The notes under the pieces were generated by a model, which made no database searches, was not told where the DNA came from, and was given only the letters and a program-made list of their open reading frames with translations. A DNA stretch of 64,000 bases, taken from the NCBI GenBank assembly GCA_900230115.1, contig LT907983.1, positions 3,921,001-3,985,000 on the forward strand. The letters run 5' to 3'. The translations under genes were made by a program, and so were the position numbers. Below are positions 27,812-37,611 of this stretch, one piece after another. How positions within the stretch are numbered: the stretch's first letter is position 1; the number at the start of each line of letters is the position of its first letter. The DNA comes from Spirosomataceae bacterium TFI 002 (GTDB lineage Bacteria > Bacteroidota > Bacteroidia > Cytophagales > Spirosomataceae).

Positions 27812-28489
27812 CTAATATTGTAAGTGAGCTGGTAAGGGAATGTCTTTTGATATATCATCTCCAATGGGTTTTCCTCTCAAAGGCTTTATTGGAATCAGGC
27901 CTGTCCAGATAGGTAAATCATTTTCTTCTTCTTCGTGACTTGGTTGACCTTGTCTCACTTTGGAATTGGCTTCCACTATTTGGAACGAAATTGCCAAAGT
28001 TTTGTCTATTTCTTTTTGGTTAATAGGGCGGAGGTAGTCCCATGAGTTAGGTACAATTTTGTTCGTAAGTTCTTTAAACGCTAGATATTTCAAATCGTAG
28101 TCTTCCACTATTTCACCTTTTGAAAACATGACGACTGATCTATAATTTACCGAATGATGGAAAGCAGATTTAGCAATAACCAAATCGTCGGCAAGCATAA
28201 ATGAGAGACAAACTGATCTGCCATCCGCAAGTTTTCGCATGAAATGACTTCCAACTGAAGCATGAAGAATGATTTTGTCTCCCACTCTCGCAAATGACTG
28301 AGGAATACTAAATGGTTCATTGTTTTCTGAGTAGCTAACGGTACAAAAAAGTGCTTCGTCCAATATTTCGTAGACAAGTGCTTCATCATATGCTATTCGC
28401 TGATTTTGATATCTGCTTGCGGTTGTTTTTGGAGTTTGTTTTAACATAAGATTTAAAGTTTCGTCAAAAGTAATAGCTTTGTGGCTCAT
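27812..28489 (-). CDS. PNPOx-like flavin-nucleotide-binding protein
   Basis: 225 residues of the pyridoxamine 5'-phosphate oxidase-like split-barrel family: YEILDEALFCTVSYSENNEPF, LHASVGSHFMRKL, VCLSFMLADDLVIAKSAFHHSVNYRSVVMF. These bind FMN or a related cofactor; the substrate is unknown. It is divergent from the MocR regulator with 37 bp between starts, a common pairing suggesting the regulator controls it. Confidence 0.87.
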   Translation of the reverse strand: MSHKAITFDETLNLMLKQTPKTTASRYQNQRIAYDEALVYEILDEALFCTVSYSENNEPFSIPQSFARVGDKIILHASVGSHFMRKLADGRSVCLSFMLADDLVIAKSAFHHSVNYRSVVMFSKGEIVEDYDLKYLAFKELTNKIVPNSWDYLRPINQKEIDKTLAISFQIVEANSKVRQGQPSHEEEENDLPIWTGLIPIKPLRGKPIGDDISKDIPLPAHLQY

Positions 28490-28526
28490 TGAAATGATCC
28501 AGTTTTTACATTATAAGTAGTCCAGT

Positions 28527-29972
28527 ATGGTTGCGATCTTTAAGAGCATTGACAAAAACGGCAAACAAAGCTTACATGAGCAATTGCTTTCTCAGTTTGT
28601 TGGTCTCATTCAAAATGGGATTTTGAAGCCAAACCAGAAATTGCCTAGCTCACGAAAATTAAGTGAACAACTTGGTGTGCACCGAAAAACTGTTGTAAAA
28701 GTGATAGACGAACTTGTGCTGCAAGGTTGGGTTGTTACTAAACCTGCTCAAGGAACTTATATAAGTGAGAAAATTAAAGACTACATGCCTAAGTCTTTAA
28801 ATGGTCTTAAAAGCGTATCGTCCGGTATTCGGCGATTTGATATTCCTGATTTTAAGAAAAATATTGGCCAGCCAGTTTTGACTGTTGAGCCGTATCATTT
28901 TGACGACGGTTTGCCCGATCCTAGAATTGCACCCTTAAAAGAACTCGGAAATGCATATAATCAAGCATTAAACGAAAGAAATCCCTATAAGAGGTTAGCA
29001 TATGTGTCAACCAAAGGAAGTTTGCGGTTGAGGAAAGCAATAAGTGGTTTCTTGAATGAGTCCAGAGGACTTGCTATTGGCGAAAATCAAGTGATGATCA
29101 CAAGAGGCATAACTCAGGCTTTTTATCTAGCATGTAAGGGCCTTTTGCGGGAAGGGGATTTTGCTGCAGTGGGAGCATTGAATTGGCAATCGGCAAACAG
29201 TGTGCTGCTCAATCAAGGTATTCAACTATTGAAACTCGAAGTGGATGAGCATGGAATCGTATTAGATAAACTTGAGGATTATTGTAAGAAATATCCACTT
29301 AAGTTGATTTATGTGACACCGCATCATCATTATCCTACTACTGTAATAATGCCTGCTGAGCGAAGAATGCAATTGCTACAACTTTCGCGAAAATATGGAT
29401 TCATTATTTTTGAAGACGATTATGATTACGATTTTCATTTTGCCGGAACACCCTTATTTCCAATGGCAAGTGTAAATCCTATGGCGAACGTGTTATATGC
29501 TGGTTCATTTACCAAAGCGATTTCTCCAGGTATAAGAGTGGGGTATTTGGTGGGAGATGAAAACTTTATTGAACATATTTCAATTGCACGTAGAATGGTT
29601 GATCGCCAAGGTGATGAAATACTTGAAAATGCTTTGGCAGCCTTAATAGAAGACGGTATCATTGGTCGTTGTTTACGAAAAGCGAGAAGAACCTATTTAG
29701 CGAGGAGAGATTTTTTTATACACACATTAAAGTCAGATTTTCAAAATGAGATTCAATTTCAAACTCCCGAGGGAGGAATGGCAGTTTGGGCATCTTTTGA
29801 TCAAAAAATCAATATGCGTGAATTAGCTAAAAAAACTAAAATGAAAGGCCTCTATATTTCTGACGGAATACAGCAGCAAAGTAACTTGAATGCAACTAGG
29901 CTAGGTTTTGCTTCATCTACAGAAGAAGAATTGGCAATCGGTTTTGAAATATTAAAAAGTACCTTGAAGTGA
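28527..29972 (+). CDS. MocR/PdxR-type regulator: GntR HTH fused to an aminotransferase fold
   Basis: 481 residues. Residues 12-80 are a GntR winged helix (LHEQLLSQFVGLIQNGILKP, LPSSRKLSEQLGVHRKTVVK, GTYISEK). The remainder is an aminotransferase-I fold with ITRGITQAFYLAC, YVTPHHHYPTT, FEDDYDYDF and the PLP lysine in YAGSFTKAISPGIRVGY. Members sense PLP or amino compounds and control adjacent genes; the divergent PNPOx-like gene is the likely target. Confidence 0.92.
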   Translation: MVAIFKSIDKNGKQSLHEQLLSQFVGLIQNGILKPNQKLPSSRKLSEQLGVHRKTVVKVIDELVLQGWVVTKPAQGTYISEKIKDYMPKSLNGLKSVSSGIRRFDIPDFKKNIGQPVLTVEPYHFDDGLPDPRIAPLKELGNAYNQALNERNPYKRLAYVSTKGSLRLRKAISGFLNESRGLAIGENQVMITRGITQAFYLACKGLLREGDFAAVGALNWQSANSVLLNQGIQLLKLEVDEHGIVLDKLEDYCKKYPLKLIYVTPHHHYPTTVIMPAERRMQLLQLSRKYGFIIFEDDYDYDFHFAGTPLFPMASVNPMANVLYAGSFTKAISPGIRVGYLVGDENFIEHISIARRMVDRQGDEILENALAALIEDGIIGRCLRKARRTYLARRDFFIHTLKSDFQNEIQFQTPEGGMAVWASFDQKINMRELAKKTKMKGLYISDGIQQQSNLNATRLGFASSTEEELAIGFEILKSTLK

Positions 29973-30074
29973 AATTCTTGAGGTAATTTATTGAATTTGC
30001 ATAATATTTCTTGGATACTTTGCTCTAAACAGTTTTTCGTTTTAATTGTGTCCAATTAGTCCATACTTACAATT

Positions 30075-32384
30075 ATGAAACATAGACTCTTACTTTTTTG
30101 CCTCAGCCTGTTTCCTATGCTGTGCTTTGCTCAGCCACCGGGTTTTGTAGACGAAGTTATCTCCGAAGATTTTGACGTACCAGTGGGACTTACTTTTGAT
30201 AAAAAAGGTCAAATGTATGTTTGGGAAAAAGGTGGAGTTGTATGGAAAGTAAATAAAACCAATGGTAATAAGGAGTTGTTAATTGACCTTCAAGATGAAG
30301 TATACACTTTTTTAGATCAAGGTATGAAAGGGGTGGCATTGGACCCCAAGTTTTCAGAAAACGGGTTTATATACTTCATGTACCCTGTCGATAGAAATTA
30401 CATTGAGAATTATGGTAAACCGAGCTATGATCCAGCATTAAACGATCAATTCACAACTACTATTGGTCGTATCACGAGATATAAAATAGTCAATGGTCAA
30501 ATAGATGCTAGTTCTAGGAAGATACTTTTGGGAGACTCGTTTAAAACTGGAATTCCAATTATAATGGATAATCATGGAACGGGCTCATTGGTATTTGGCA
30601 GTGATGGTAGTTTACTTGTATCAGTGGGGGATGTGGCGGTGGCACGAAAATCTTTCAAGGAAGGTGATCCTTACTATTTTGAATTGGTAACAATACCCCT
30701 TCGTGATGGAATAATCACTGCGGCAGAAGATGTTGGTCCATTTCGTGCACAATTGAAGATTTCTATGAATGGGAAAATACTTAGAATTAACCCAGAGAAT
30801 GGTGACGCATATCCTTCAAACCCATTTTACGATGCTGCCAATCCTAGATCAGCACAATCCAGAACATGGGCAATGGGATTGAGAAACCCATATAGGTTCG
30901 TACACCAACCTGGCACAGGCAGTGCCAATCCAGCAGATGGCAAACCCGGTACTTTTTTGATTGGAGATGTTGGTTGGGAAACTAGGGAAGAAATTAATCG
31001 AATGGATGCTCCAGGGCTTAATTTTGGATGGCCTTACTACGAAGGAATTAATCATGTTAATTCTATTTTCGAAGGTTCTCCTTATATCCCAACAAATCAT
31101 ACAAAGCCCATTGTAGAATGGAGAGGAAGCGTTGCTCAGTCTTATATCGACGGAGAAGCCTATTCAGTGGGTTCACCGGAGTTTTTGGGACAACCATTTA
31201 CTGGCAACTCATCTATAGGCGGTGTTTGGCTTACAACTGATCATTTTCCAGGCTATAAAGGCACCTACTTACAAGGTGATTACGAAGGTTGGGTGAAGAT
31301 TTTCAAATTTGACTTTAGAAACAGTCCTTACGAAGTTGTAAGTATTGTAGAAAATGTAAATCCAGTTTGTTTTGCAGAAGATCCTATCGACGGAAGTGTT
31401 TACTATTTAAATTATGCGTTTCCATCAATCAACGAATTGCATAGAATTTATAATGAACCCAACCCTAATGCTCCACCTGTGATCAAAGCAACTGTGGAAA
31501 ACAGGTTTGGTAAAACTCCGCTCAATGTAAAATTTGATGCTTCGGGCTCTTTTGATCCTGAAGGCGATGCACTTACTTATTTGTGGGATTTTGGAAATGG
31601 AGTTACCAGCACTGACGCTGTGGCAGGCTTTGTTTACAATGACGAAGGTGTAGTTAATTATTCAGTTAGCATTACTGTTACGGATTCCAAGGGGAAGTCT
31701 AGCTTTAGGCGTTTCGAAATAGCAACCAATAATTTTCCTCCTAAAATTGAAAGCACAAGTATTGATTCAATTAAAGACTTTGAGAATGAGAATGGATTAA
31801 AGCTTGCTTTAAATGCTGTGATTACAAATGATATTCAAGATGAAAAGCTTTTTTACGAGTGGAGTGTCATATTACATCATGAGGAGCATTCACACTTAAT
31901 CAGTTCAGTAAAGAGTTTGCAGGGAGAGGCATTTCTTGCTCCAATTCCATGTGATAGCCAATCTTACCATTATGAAATTATCTTAAAAGTAAATGATGAA
32001 AGTAGGCTCGCAACAGAGAAGTCTATAATCATTCAGCCGATTTGCCCTATTTCAAATCCTGACCCTGACCCCGACCCCGACCCTGACCCAGATCCCGACC
32101 CAGACCCAGATCCCGACCCAGATCCAAAACCATTAAGTATTAGTCTTTCTCCCAATCCAATTGAACTAGAGATTAATTTGAAAGGAACGGATGCTTATGA
32201 AAATGAGATTTTGTCATATCAATTATTTGATATTACTGGAAGACTTCTTTTTAAAGAACAAGGTAAATGGAGTATCCTAAAATCTAGATTAAATAAGGAG
32301 TTGGGCTTACATAATGCCGGTACCTACTTACTTAAAGTATTCTTAAATGACCAATCTAAAACCTTTAAGTTTTTCAAAAAATAA
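30075..32384 (+). CDS. Secreted glucose/sorbosone dehydrogenase-like protein with PKD and T9SS sorting domains
   Basis: 769 residues. A signal peptide (LLLFCLSLFPMLCFAQ) precedes a six-bladed β-propeller of the glucose/sorbosone dehydrogenase type (WAMGLRNPYRFV, GDVGWETREEINRM, NFGWPYYEG). A PKD domain follows (FDASGSFDPEGDALTYLWDFG, about 490-560). Then comes a linker of 11 Asp-Pro units (residues 663-684), and a C-terminal type A T9SS sorting domain (SYQLFDITGRLLF to TYLLKVFLNDQSKTFKFF). It should be exported through SprA and attached to the surface or released. PQQ use and sugar substrate are inferred from the family. Confidence 0.9.
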   Translation: MKHRLLLFCLSLFPMLCFAQPPGFVDEVISEDFDVPVGLTFDKKGQMYVWEKGGVVWKVNKTNGNKELLIDLQDEVYTFLDQGMKGVALDPKFSENGFIYFMYPVDRNYIENYGKPSYDPALNDQFTTTIGRITRYKIVNGQIDASSRKILLGDSFKTGIPIIMDNHGTGSLVFGSDGSLLVSVGDVAVARKSFKEGDPYYFELVTIPLRDGIITAAEDVGPFRAQLKISMNGKILRINPENGDAYPSNPFYDAANPRSAQSRTWAMGLRNPYRFVHQPGTGSANPADGKPGTFLIGDVGWETREEINRMDAPGLNFGWPYYEGINHVNSIFEGSPYIPTNHTKPIVEWRGSVAQSYIDGEAYSVGSPEFLGQPFTGNSSIGGVWLTTDHFPGYKGTYLQGDYEGWVKIFKFDFRNSPYEVVSIVENVNPVCFAEDPIDGSVYYLNYAFPSINELHRIYNEPNPNAPPVIKATVENRFGKTPLNVKFDASGSFDPEGDALTYLWDFGNGVTSTDAVAGFVYNDEGVVNYSVSITVTDSKGKSSFRRFEIATNNFPPKIESTSIDSIKDFENENGLKLALNAVITNDIQDEKLFYEWSVILHHEEHSHLISSVKSLQGEAFLAPIPCDSQSYHYEIILKVNDESRLATEKSIIIQPICPISNPDPDPDPDPDPDPDPDPDPDPDPKPLSISLSPNPIELEINLKGTDAYENEILSYQLFDITGRLLFKEQGKWSILKSRLNKELGLHNAGTYLLKVFLNDQSKTFKFFKK
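32061..32126 (+). repeat. Hexanucleotide repeat coding for 11 Asp-Pro units
   Basis: Eleven GAY-CCN hexamers in tandem, with mixed third bases, form a stiff linker between the propeller/PKD part and the sorting domain. Confidence 0.95.
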
Positions 32385-32440
32385 ATGAATTTGAACAATT
32401 AATGTCTTTTACTTGTCACCTATAAAAAGAAGATAAAAGC

Positions 32441-33607
32441 ATGTTCAATAATTTCACATATCACAATACAGTTAAGCTCATTTTTGGAAAAGGAAGTATC
32501 GACCAATTGGCGAAAAACCTCGAACCATATCATAAAATAATGCTCACCTATGGTGGAGGAAGCATAATGAAAAATGGAGTTTACGATCAAGTTAAAAAGC
32601 AACTTGAAGGAAAGTCTGTCGTTGAGTTTGGTGGAATTGAAGCTAATCCTACTTACGAAACCTTGATGAAAGGAGTAGAGATTGCAAAAGAAGAAAACGT
32701 TGATTTCCTTCTTGCAGTGGGTGGTGGAAGTGTGCTTGATGGTACTAAGTTTATGGCTGCTGCAATTCCATATACTGGTAGTGATGCTTGGAATGACATC
32801 GTTATTCCACGAACAAAATTTTCGGAAGCTACAGCATTAGGTTCAGTATTGACCTTGCCTGCCACAGGGTCCGAAATGAACTACTATGCAGTAATTAGCA
32901 AGAAAGAAACAAATCAGAAAATGGCTATGGGTGCTCCATTATTATACCCAAAATTCTCGATTCTTGATCCCGAAACTACTTATAGTTTACCTAAAAGTCA
33001 GGTTGCAAATGGACTTGCAGATGCTTTTACGCATGTAATGGAACAATACATGACTTACCCAGTAGGTGCAATGATCCAAGACGGTTTTGCAGAAACAATT
33101 CTGAGAACACTAATCGAGGTAGCTCCCAAAACATTAGCCAATCCAACTGACTATGAAGCAAGATCTAATTTCATGTGGGCGGCAACAGTTGCACTTAATG
33201 GATGGATAAATAATGGTGTACCTACTGACTGGTCAACACACCAAATAGGACATGAACTTACAGCGATTCATGGAATAGACCATGCACGCTCATTGGCGAT
33301 AGTAATGCCATATCTTTTTGAATTGAAAAGAGAAAATAAAGGGGCTAAACTTATTCAGTATGCTAAAAATGTGTGGAACCTTAGTGGAACAGATAAAGAA
33401 CTGATTGATCAAGCCATCGCAAAAACTGCATCTTATTATGAGTCTTTAGGAATCCCTACAAAAGCTTCGGAGTACAAAGATTTCAGTGAAAAAACGATCA
33501 AAGAAGTGAGCTCGAGACTAGGGTCAAGAGGAATGAAATTTGGTGAAAATGCTGATATTGGAACAAAGGAAGTTGAAGAGATTTTAAAAATGAGTCTTGC
33601 TTCCTAA
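32441..33607 (+). CDS. Iron-containing alcohol dehydrogenase (YqhD/BdhA-like)
   Basis: 388 residues. Nucleotide-binding AVGGGSVLDGTKFMAA (GGGS motif), TLPATGSEMN, and the iron ligands in GLADAFTHVMEQYM (Asp, His) and HQIGHELTAIHGIDHARSLA (two His). The similarity is to NADPH-dependent YqhD/butanol dehydrogenase types that reduce aldehydes. The start is ATG 32441. It stands alone between the sugar dehydrogenase and the convergent NUDIX gene. Confidence 0.94.
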   Translation: MFNNFTYHNTVKLIFGKGSIDQLAKNLEPYHKIMLTYGGGSIMKNGVYDQVKKQLEGKSVVEFGGIEANPTYETLMKGVEIAKEENVDFLLAVGGGSVLDGTKFMAAAIPYTGSDAWNDIVIPRTKFSEATALGSVLTLPATGSEMNYYAVISKKETNQKMAMGAPLLYPKFSILDPETTYSLPKSQVANGLADAFTHVMEQYMTYPVGAMIQDGFAETILRTLIEVAPKTLANPTDYEARSNFMWAATVALNGWINNGVPTDWSTHQIGHELTAIHGIDHARSLAIVMPYLFELKRENKGAKLIQYAKNVWNLSGTDKELIDQAIAKTASYYESLGIPTKASEYKDFSEKTIKEVSSRLGSRGMKFGENADIGTKEVEEILKMSLAS

Positions 33608-33624
33608 AGGAGATTAGTCAGGTT

Positions 33625-34308
33625 TTATATTTTTAGTTTTTTAATCAATTCCCAGTCTTCCACGTGAGCTAGGTAAAGATAATTTAGCAAAAGCCCATTA
33701 GTGTTTTTTACAAGTTTGTGACCTTCTAGGAATGGTAAAACCAGTGTTGTGATTCTTTCGAACTCATATGTTGTGCCCATTGCTTTTTGATCTAGGGCTT
33801 TAATTTGCTTTAAGGTCATCCTTATTTCACATGCGTAAAAATACATTGCTTCGTCGCTAGTGCCAGTGCTAGGAAATAATCTACCATTGGGAGAAAGGTT
33901 GATCAATTGCTCTATAGTGATTTCAACTCCTGTCTCTTCCTTTACTTCTTGAATCGCAATTGCAATTGGTGTTTTTGTGTCATCTACCATTCCAGCGGGG
34001 TGCTCATAGGTATAACCACCTTCAGCGATTCGCCTTTGCTTTACGAGTAATAGGTACTTTTCGGAAGTTGATTCGTCTATAAGTACCATAGCTATACATA
34101 CAACCTCACCTTTTAGAAAGCATATGGGTGGAATTTTATCTCCTTCTGGAGTGCTTGCATCAAGCATCAAAGTCGAGAATAACAATTCACCATTGTATCG
34201 ATGTCTCGTGAATTTCTCTTCCACTCCATGTATTTGTAATCCATTTCTCTCCAAGTTCTGCTTCCAAAGTTTGAATTTATGAGCATCTTGCAACTTTTCC
34301 TTATTCAT
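33625..34308 (-). CDS. NUDIX hydrolase
   Basis: About 227 residues from the ATG at 34308; the longer TTG-initiated frame (to 34356) would overlap the divergent GH113-like start. The NUDIX box is seen around GMVDDTKTPIAIAIQEVKEE followed by TGVEI, with most consensus positions kept (the REVKEE-type helix reads QEVKEETG). The preceding EHPAGMV and NGRLFPSTGTSDEAMYFYAC are typical of ADP-sugar pyrophosphatase relatives. It hydrolyses a nucleoside-diphosphate-linked substrate that cannot be named from sequence. Confidence 0.87.
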   Translation of the reverse strand: MNKEKLQDAHKFKLWKQNLERNGLQIHGVEEKFTRHRYNGELLFSTLMLDASTPEGDKIPPICFLKGEVVCIAMVLIDESTSEKYLLLVKQRRIAEGGYTYEHPAGMVDDTKTPIAIAIQEVKEETGVEITIEQLINLSPNGRLFPSTGTSDEAMYFYACEIRMTLKQIKALDQKAMGTTYEFERITTLVLPFLEGHKLVKNTNGLLLNYLYLAHVEDWELIKKLKI

Positions 34309-34346
34309 CAAGTCTTGTGTATATTTACTTACTAAAGAAATAACCT

Positions 34347-35387
34347 TTGAAAACAAAACTACTTACAGTTTGCGGCTTATGTTTAGTGTTTTTGGCTTTT
34401 TTATTCGCCCAAGAGACTGATAAGCCATTTGTATACCATGAGGAGAAACATAAAGGGATGTCTTTTGTGGCTCCTCCTAACGAACTAGATAGTACGGCAT
34501 TTGATAAAGTATCTCAAACGAAAACTGAGTGGATTTCCCTCATGCCATACGGTTTTGTGGGTAAAGAAAGTTCAGAGTTTCGATTTGCACGAGAAGGTGA
34601 TACCGAAGAGCAGCATCGTTGGTGGGGAGAGCGGCCAGATGGCGTACGAGAATGCATTAGAATGGCAAAAAAACAAGGTCTTAAGATCATGATGAAGCCA
34701 CATATGTGGATAGGACGTGGCACGTTTACAGGAGATTTTGTTTTGCAATCCGAAGCAGAGTGGGAGCTTTTTGAAAGAACTTATAAAGAGTATTTACTTC
34801 AGTTTGCACGTATTTCGGAAGAGGAAGGGGTCGAAGCATTTTGTATGGCAACTGAAATGCATAGCATGGTGAGAGAGCGTCCAGACTTTTGGATAAAACT
34901 TATTTCGGAGATAAGAGCGATTTATTCAGGAGAGCTTACCTACGCCGAAAACTGGGATTGTTATGAAAAAGTACCTTTTTGGGGCCAGTTAGATTACATA
35001 GGAGTGGATGCCTATTTTCCTTTGGCAAAAGGTGAAAATCCAAGTTTGGAAGCTTTGAAGAAAGGCTGGAAACCGTGGTTAAAAAATCTTAAAAATTTTG
35101 CTTCTAAAGAGCAAAAGGCAATATTGTTTACTGAAATAGGTTATCGTTCATGTGACTTCTCAACGGAGAAGCCTTGGGAAACGAACTATGATTTACCCGA
35201 TAATGATGAATTGCAGTTAAAAGCATACCAAGCATTTTATGAGCAAGTGTGGGAGCAAGACTGGTTTGCAGGAGCTTATTTATGGAAGTGGTTTGCTCAT
35301 ACTCGAGATGGACACAAGCATAGGGATAAGTTTGCTTTTCAAGAGAAACCAGCAGTGAAGGAAATAACAAAAATGTATGGTCGATAA
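34347..35387 (+). CDS. GH113-like secreted glycoside hydrolase
   Basis: 346 residues with a signal peptide (LLTVCGLCLVFLAFLFAQ) that only exists if translation starts at the TTG at 34347. The TIM-barrel shows GLKIMMKPHMWIG, the acid/base region AFCMATEMHS with Glu170, and the nucleophile region ILFTEIGYRS with Glu263, as in GH113 β-mannanase-like enzymes. The substrate is not certain. It overlaps the LamG-OmpA gene by 11 nt, so the enzyme and a wall-bound protein are made together. Confidence 0.83.
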   Translation: MKTKLLTVCGLCLVFLAFLFAQETDKPFVYHEEKHKGMSFVAPPNELDSTAFDKVSQTKTEWISLMPYGFVGKESSEFRFAREGDTEEQHRWWGERPDGVRECIRMAKKQGLKIMMKPHMWIGRGTFTGDFVLQSEAEWELFERTYKEYLLQFARISEEEGVEAFCMATEMHSMVRERPDFWIKLISEIRAIYSGELTYAENWDCYEKVPFWGQLDYIGVDAYFPLAKGENPSLEALKKGWKPWLKNLKNFASKEQKAILFTEIGYRSCDFSTEKPWETNYDLPDNDELQLKAYQAFYEQVWEQDWFAGAYLWKWFAHTRDGHKHRDKFAFQEKPAVKEITKMYGR

Positions 35388-36366
35388 GTTTATTAAAGTC
35401 TTGTGTTTTCTTACTTTCAGTATTTCTGTTTTCGCTCAAGAGCAAGAGCAGCAGATTGCAAGGTATTATTTTGAGGGCAACTTCAATTCACTTACAAGTG
35501 ATTTTCCACCCTTGGAAATGGACGGAGAGAAAGGAGAGTTTGTCCAAGAGGTAGTTGAAAAATATGGAAGAAATGCACGAACTGTATATCAGCTTCCAAG
35601 TAGTGCTGGCTTAAAGTTTGATAACTCAAAACTTGAGAACTTCATTTCTGGATCTTACACAATTGAAATGTTCTTTAGGTATACTGATGGGCAGTTATTG
35701 CTTTATAATCAGTTGCTTGGCGACCAGTTGGAGAGAAATCAAGGCAAATATGTTCATTTAGTAGTAACTAGGAATCACGAGACAAAGCAAATATTTGTTT
35801 ATCTCAATGGGCAAAAAACCTTAGAGTTTGTAGATGCCAATAACGACTTAGAAATGGCAAAGGATAGAGAGATATTTTTCTTTACCCAAGACGGTGTCAA
35901 GACCACCTCTGGAGCAGTAGCCATGATTAAAATTTACAATTACTTTGTTGACCTAGAATTGTCCCAAGAGTTGTTCGCTTCTTATGGCTCAAGCTCAATT
36001 AGTGCAATTGTGAAAGACGAAAAAACAGGAAAGATTAAATTGGATAATCTTTATTTTGTTCAAGCAGAAACCTCACTTTTAGCTGAATCTCTGCCTACCA
36101 TAGATGCTGTGGTGGACTTTCTAGTTGAAAATCCAAAAGTAAGAATCGAAATTCAAGGGCATACTGATAATCAGGGTGATTACTACAAGAATGTAGAATT
36201 GTCCAAAGCTCGAGCGGAAGAAATAAGAAAGTATCTCATAACCTCAGGAATTGATGAAAATAGACTAGAAGCAAGAGGATTTGGCGGTTCTCGACCTATA
36301 GAAAGTAACTATGCTGAGGACACAAGAAAACTGAACAGAAGGGTTGAGCTCGAAGTTTTAAAATGA
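35377..36366 (+). CDS. LamG-like/OmpA fusion protein
   Basis: 329 residues. A signal peptide (VLCFLTFSISVFAQ) is followed by a concanavalin/LamG-like β-sandwich (about 25-200; RYYFEGNFNS, YTIEMFFRY, HLVVTRNHETKQIFVYLNG). Next comes an OmpA C-terminal domain (about 225-329) with EIQGHTDNQGD, LSKARAEEIRKYL, ARGFGGSRPIESN and NRRVELEVL. The OmpA part should hold peptidoglycan while the LamG part may bind glycan. The ATG is within the end of the GH113-like gene (11-nt overlap). Confidence 0.86.
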   Translation: MVDKFIKVLCFLTFSISVFAQEQEQQIARYYFEGNFNSLTSDFPPLEMDGEKGEFVQEVVEKYGRNARTVYQLPSSAGLKFDNSKLENFISGSYTIEMFFRYTDGQLLLYNQLLGDQLERNQGKYVHLVVTRNHETKQIFVYLNGQKTLEFVDANNDLEMAKDREIFFFTQDGVKTTSGAVAMIKIYNYFVDLELSQELFASYGSSSISAIVKDEKTGKIKLDNLYFVQAETSLLAESLPTIDAVVDFLVENPKVRIEIQGHTDNQGDYYKNVELSKARAEEIRKYLITSGIDENRLEARGFGGSRPIESNYAEDTRKLNRRVELEVLK

Positions 36367-36377
36367 GCTCGTTTAGA

Positions 36378-37598
36378 TTAATTATACCCCTGTTGTTCAA
36401 CTAGCTTTTTCAGTCGCATTGCTAATAAAATTGACACCGCACTTATTCCTGATATCATCGTAAAATTCGCAATGTACCCGTACTTGGCAACTACATCAAG
36501 ACCAATTTTTGGGCTAAGAATATGAGCCGCAGCAAATGCCATAGAATACAAAGCCATGTACCTTCCTTCGCTTCCTTTTTGAGCCCTTTTCATTGCAAAT
36601 GCGTTTGAATAAGGAAATCCCAGCATCTCTCCAAAAGTAATCAAGAGCATTCCTATCGTTAAGCTTGCCACCCAAACATCAACCATCAAAACAAGAAAGC
36701 TTAAGGTTATTAAGATAGTACTTCCTACAATAAGTGAAGTTTGAGAAATTCCACGTTTTTCTATCCAATCCACCATAGGCATTTCAAATACCACGATTAC
36801 GAAACCATTTAAAAAGAACAAAAGGCCAGTTTCAAACTCACTCAAATTGTACTGATCTTTATGATACAATGGAACAGATGTGAATATCTGGAAAAAAACA
36901 AATGCGATTAAAAAAACTACCAAAAGGAAAAGCCAATATATCTTGTCTCTATATACAGGTGCACTGAAATCTAGTATCGAAGCTTTTTGAGTAGACCGTA
37001 CAAAAGTGTTTTTTTCGGGAACCAAGAGCCAAAACATTACAATCGCTAAAATACAAGTAAGACCATCAATCCAGAACAATATGTTGTACCCACTCGCTAT
37101 GATCGCAATTCCTGCTAAAGTAGGTCCGACCGCAAAACCCAAGTTGATAGCTAAGCGTATCAAAGTCAGTGACCGAGTTCTATTTTCTGGTTTACTATAA
37201 GTGTTAAGTGAGACAAACATGGCAGGCCTAAACATGTCTGCAACAGTCATGGTAACGAATATTCCTGCACATAAACCCCAAAATGAAGTAATGTATTGGA
37301 GTAAAACAAACATAATACCTGATACAAAAAGGCTAATGATCATTACCTTATAAAAGCCGATGCTATCACTTAGTTTACCTCCTAGCCAAGCTCCTGCAAA
37401 AGCCCCTAGGCCAAAAAACGCCATGATCCAACCAACCTCTTCAAATGAAAAGAGGAGGTCTTCTTTTAAGTATTTGGACAAAAAAGGAATAATCATGGTA
37501 CCTGCTCTGTTGATGAATGTCACCAATGCAAGCCACCAAACCTCTCTTGATAAACCCCTAAATGAGTTTATGTATTGTGAGTATATTTTCTGAACCAT
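36378..37598 (-). CDS. MFS transporter, multidrug-efflux-like
   Basis: About 406 residues with 12 predicted helices. The loop 2-3 MFS motif appears as GAWLGGKLSDSIGFYKVM, and ALNYTRFPNLGFAVGPTLAG-type motif C as INLGFAVGPTLAG. The overall type is that of drug-efflux DHA1 proteins; the substrate is unknown. ATG 37598 is preferred, because the earlier ATG at 37625 lies inside an intrinsic-terminator hairpin (37612-37635). Upstream are a 24-codon ORF and a strong promoter, so expression may be controlled by attenuation. Confidence 0.88.
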   Translation of the reverse strand: MVQKIYSQYINSFRGLSREVWWLALVTFINRAGTMIIPFLSKYLKEDLLFSFEEVGWIMAFFGLGAFAGAWLGGKLSDSIGFYKVMIISLFVSGIMFVLLQYITSFWGLCAGIFVTMTVADMFRPAMFVSLNTYSKPENRTRSLTLIRLAINLGFAVGPTLAGIAIIASGYNILFWIDGLTCILAIVMFWLLVPEKNTFVRSTQKASILDFSAPVYRDKIYWLFLLVVFLIAFVFFQIFTSVPLYHKDQYNLSEFETGLLFFLNGFVIVVFEMPMVDWIEKRGISQTSLIVGSTILITLSFLVLMVDVWVASLTIGMLLITFGEMLGFPYSNAFAMKRAQKGSEGRYMALYSMAFAAAHILSPKIGLDVVAKYGYIANFTMISGISAVSILLAMRLKKLVEQQGYN

Positions 37599-37611
37599 GG
37601 TCTTTAAAAAC

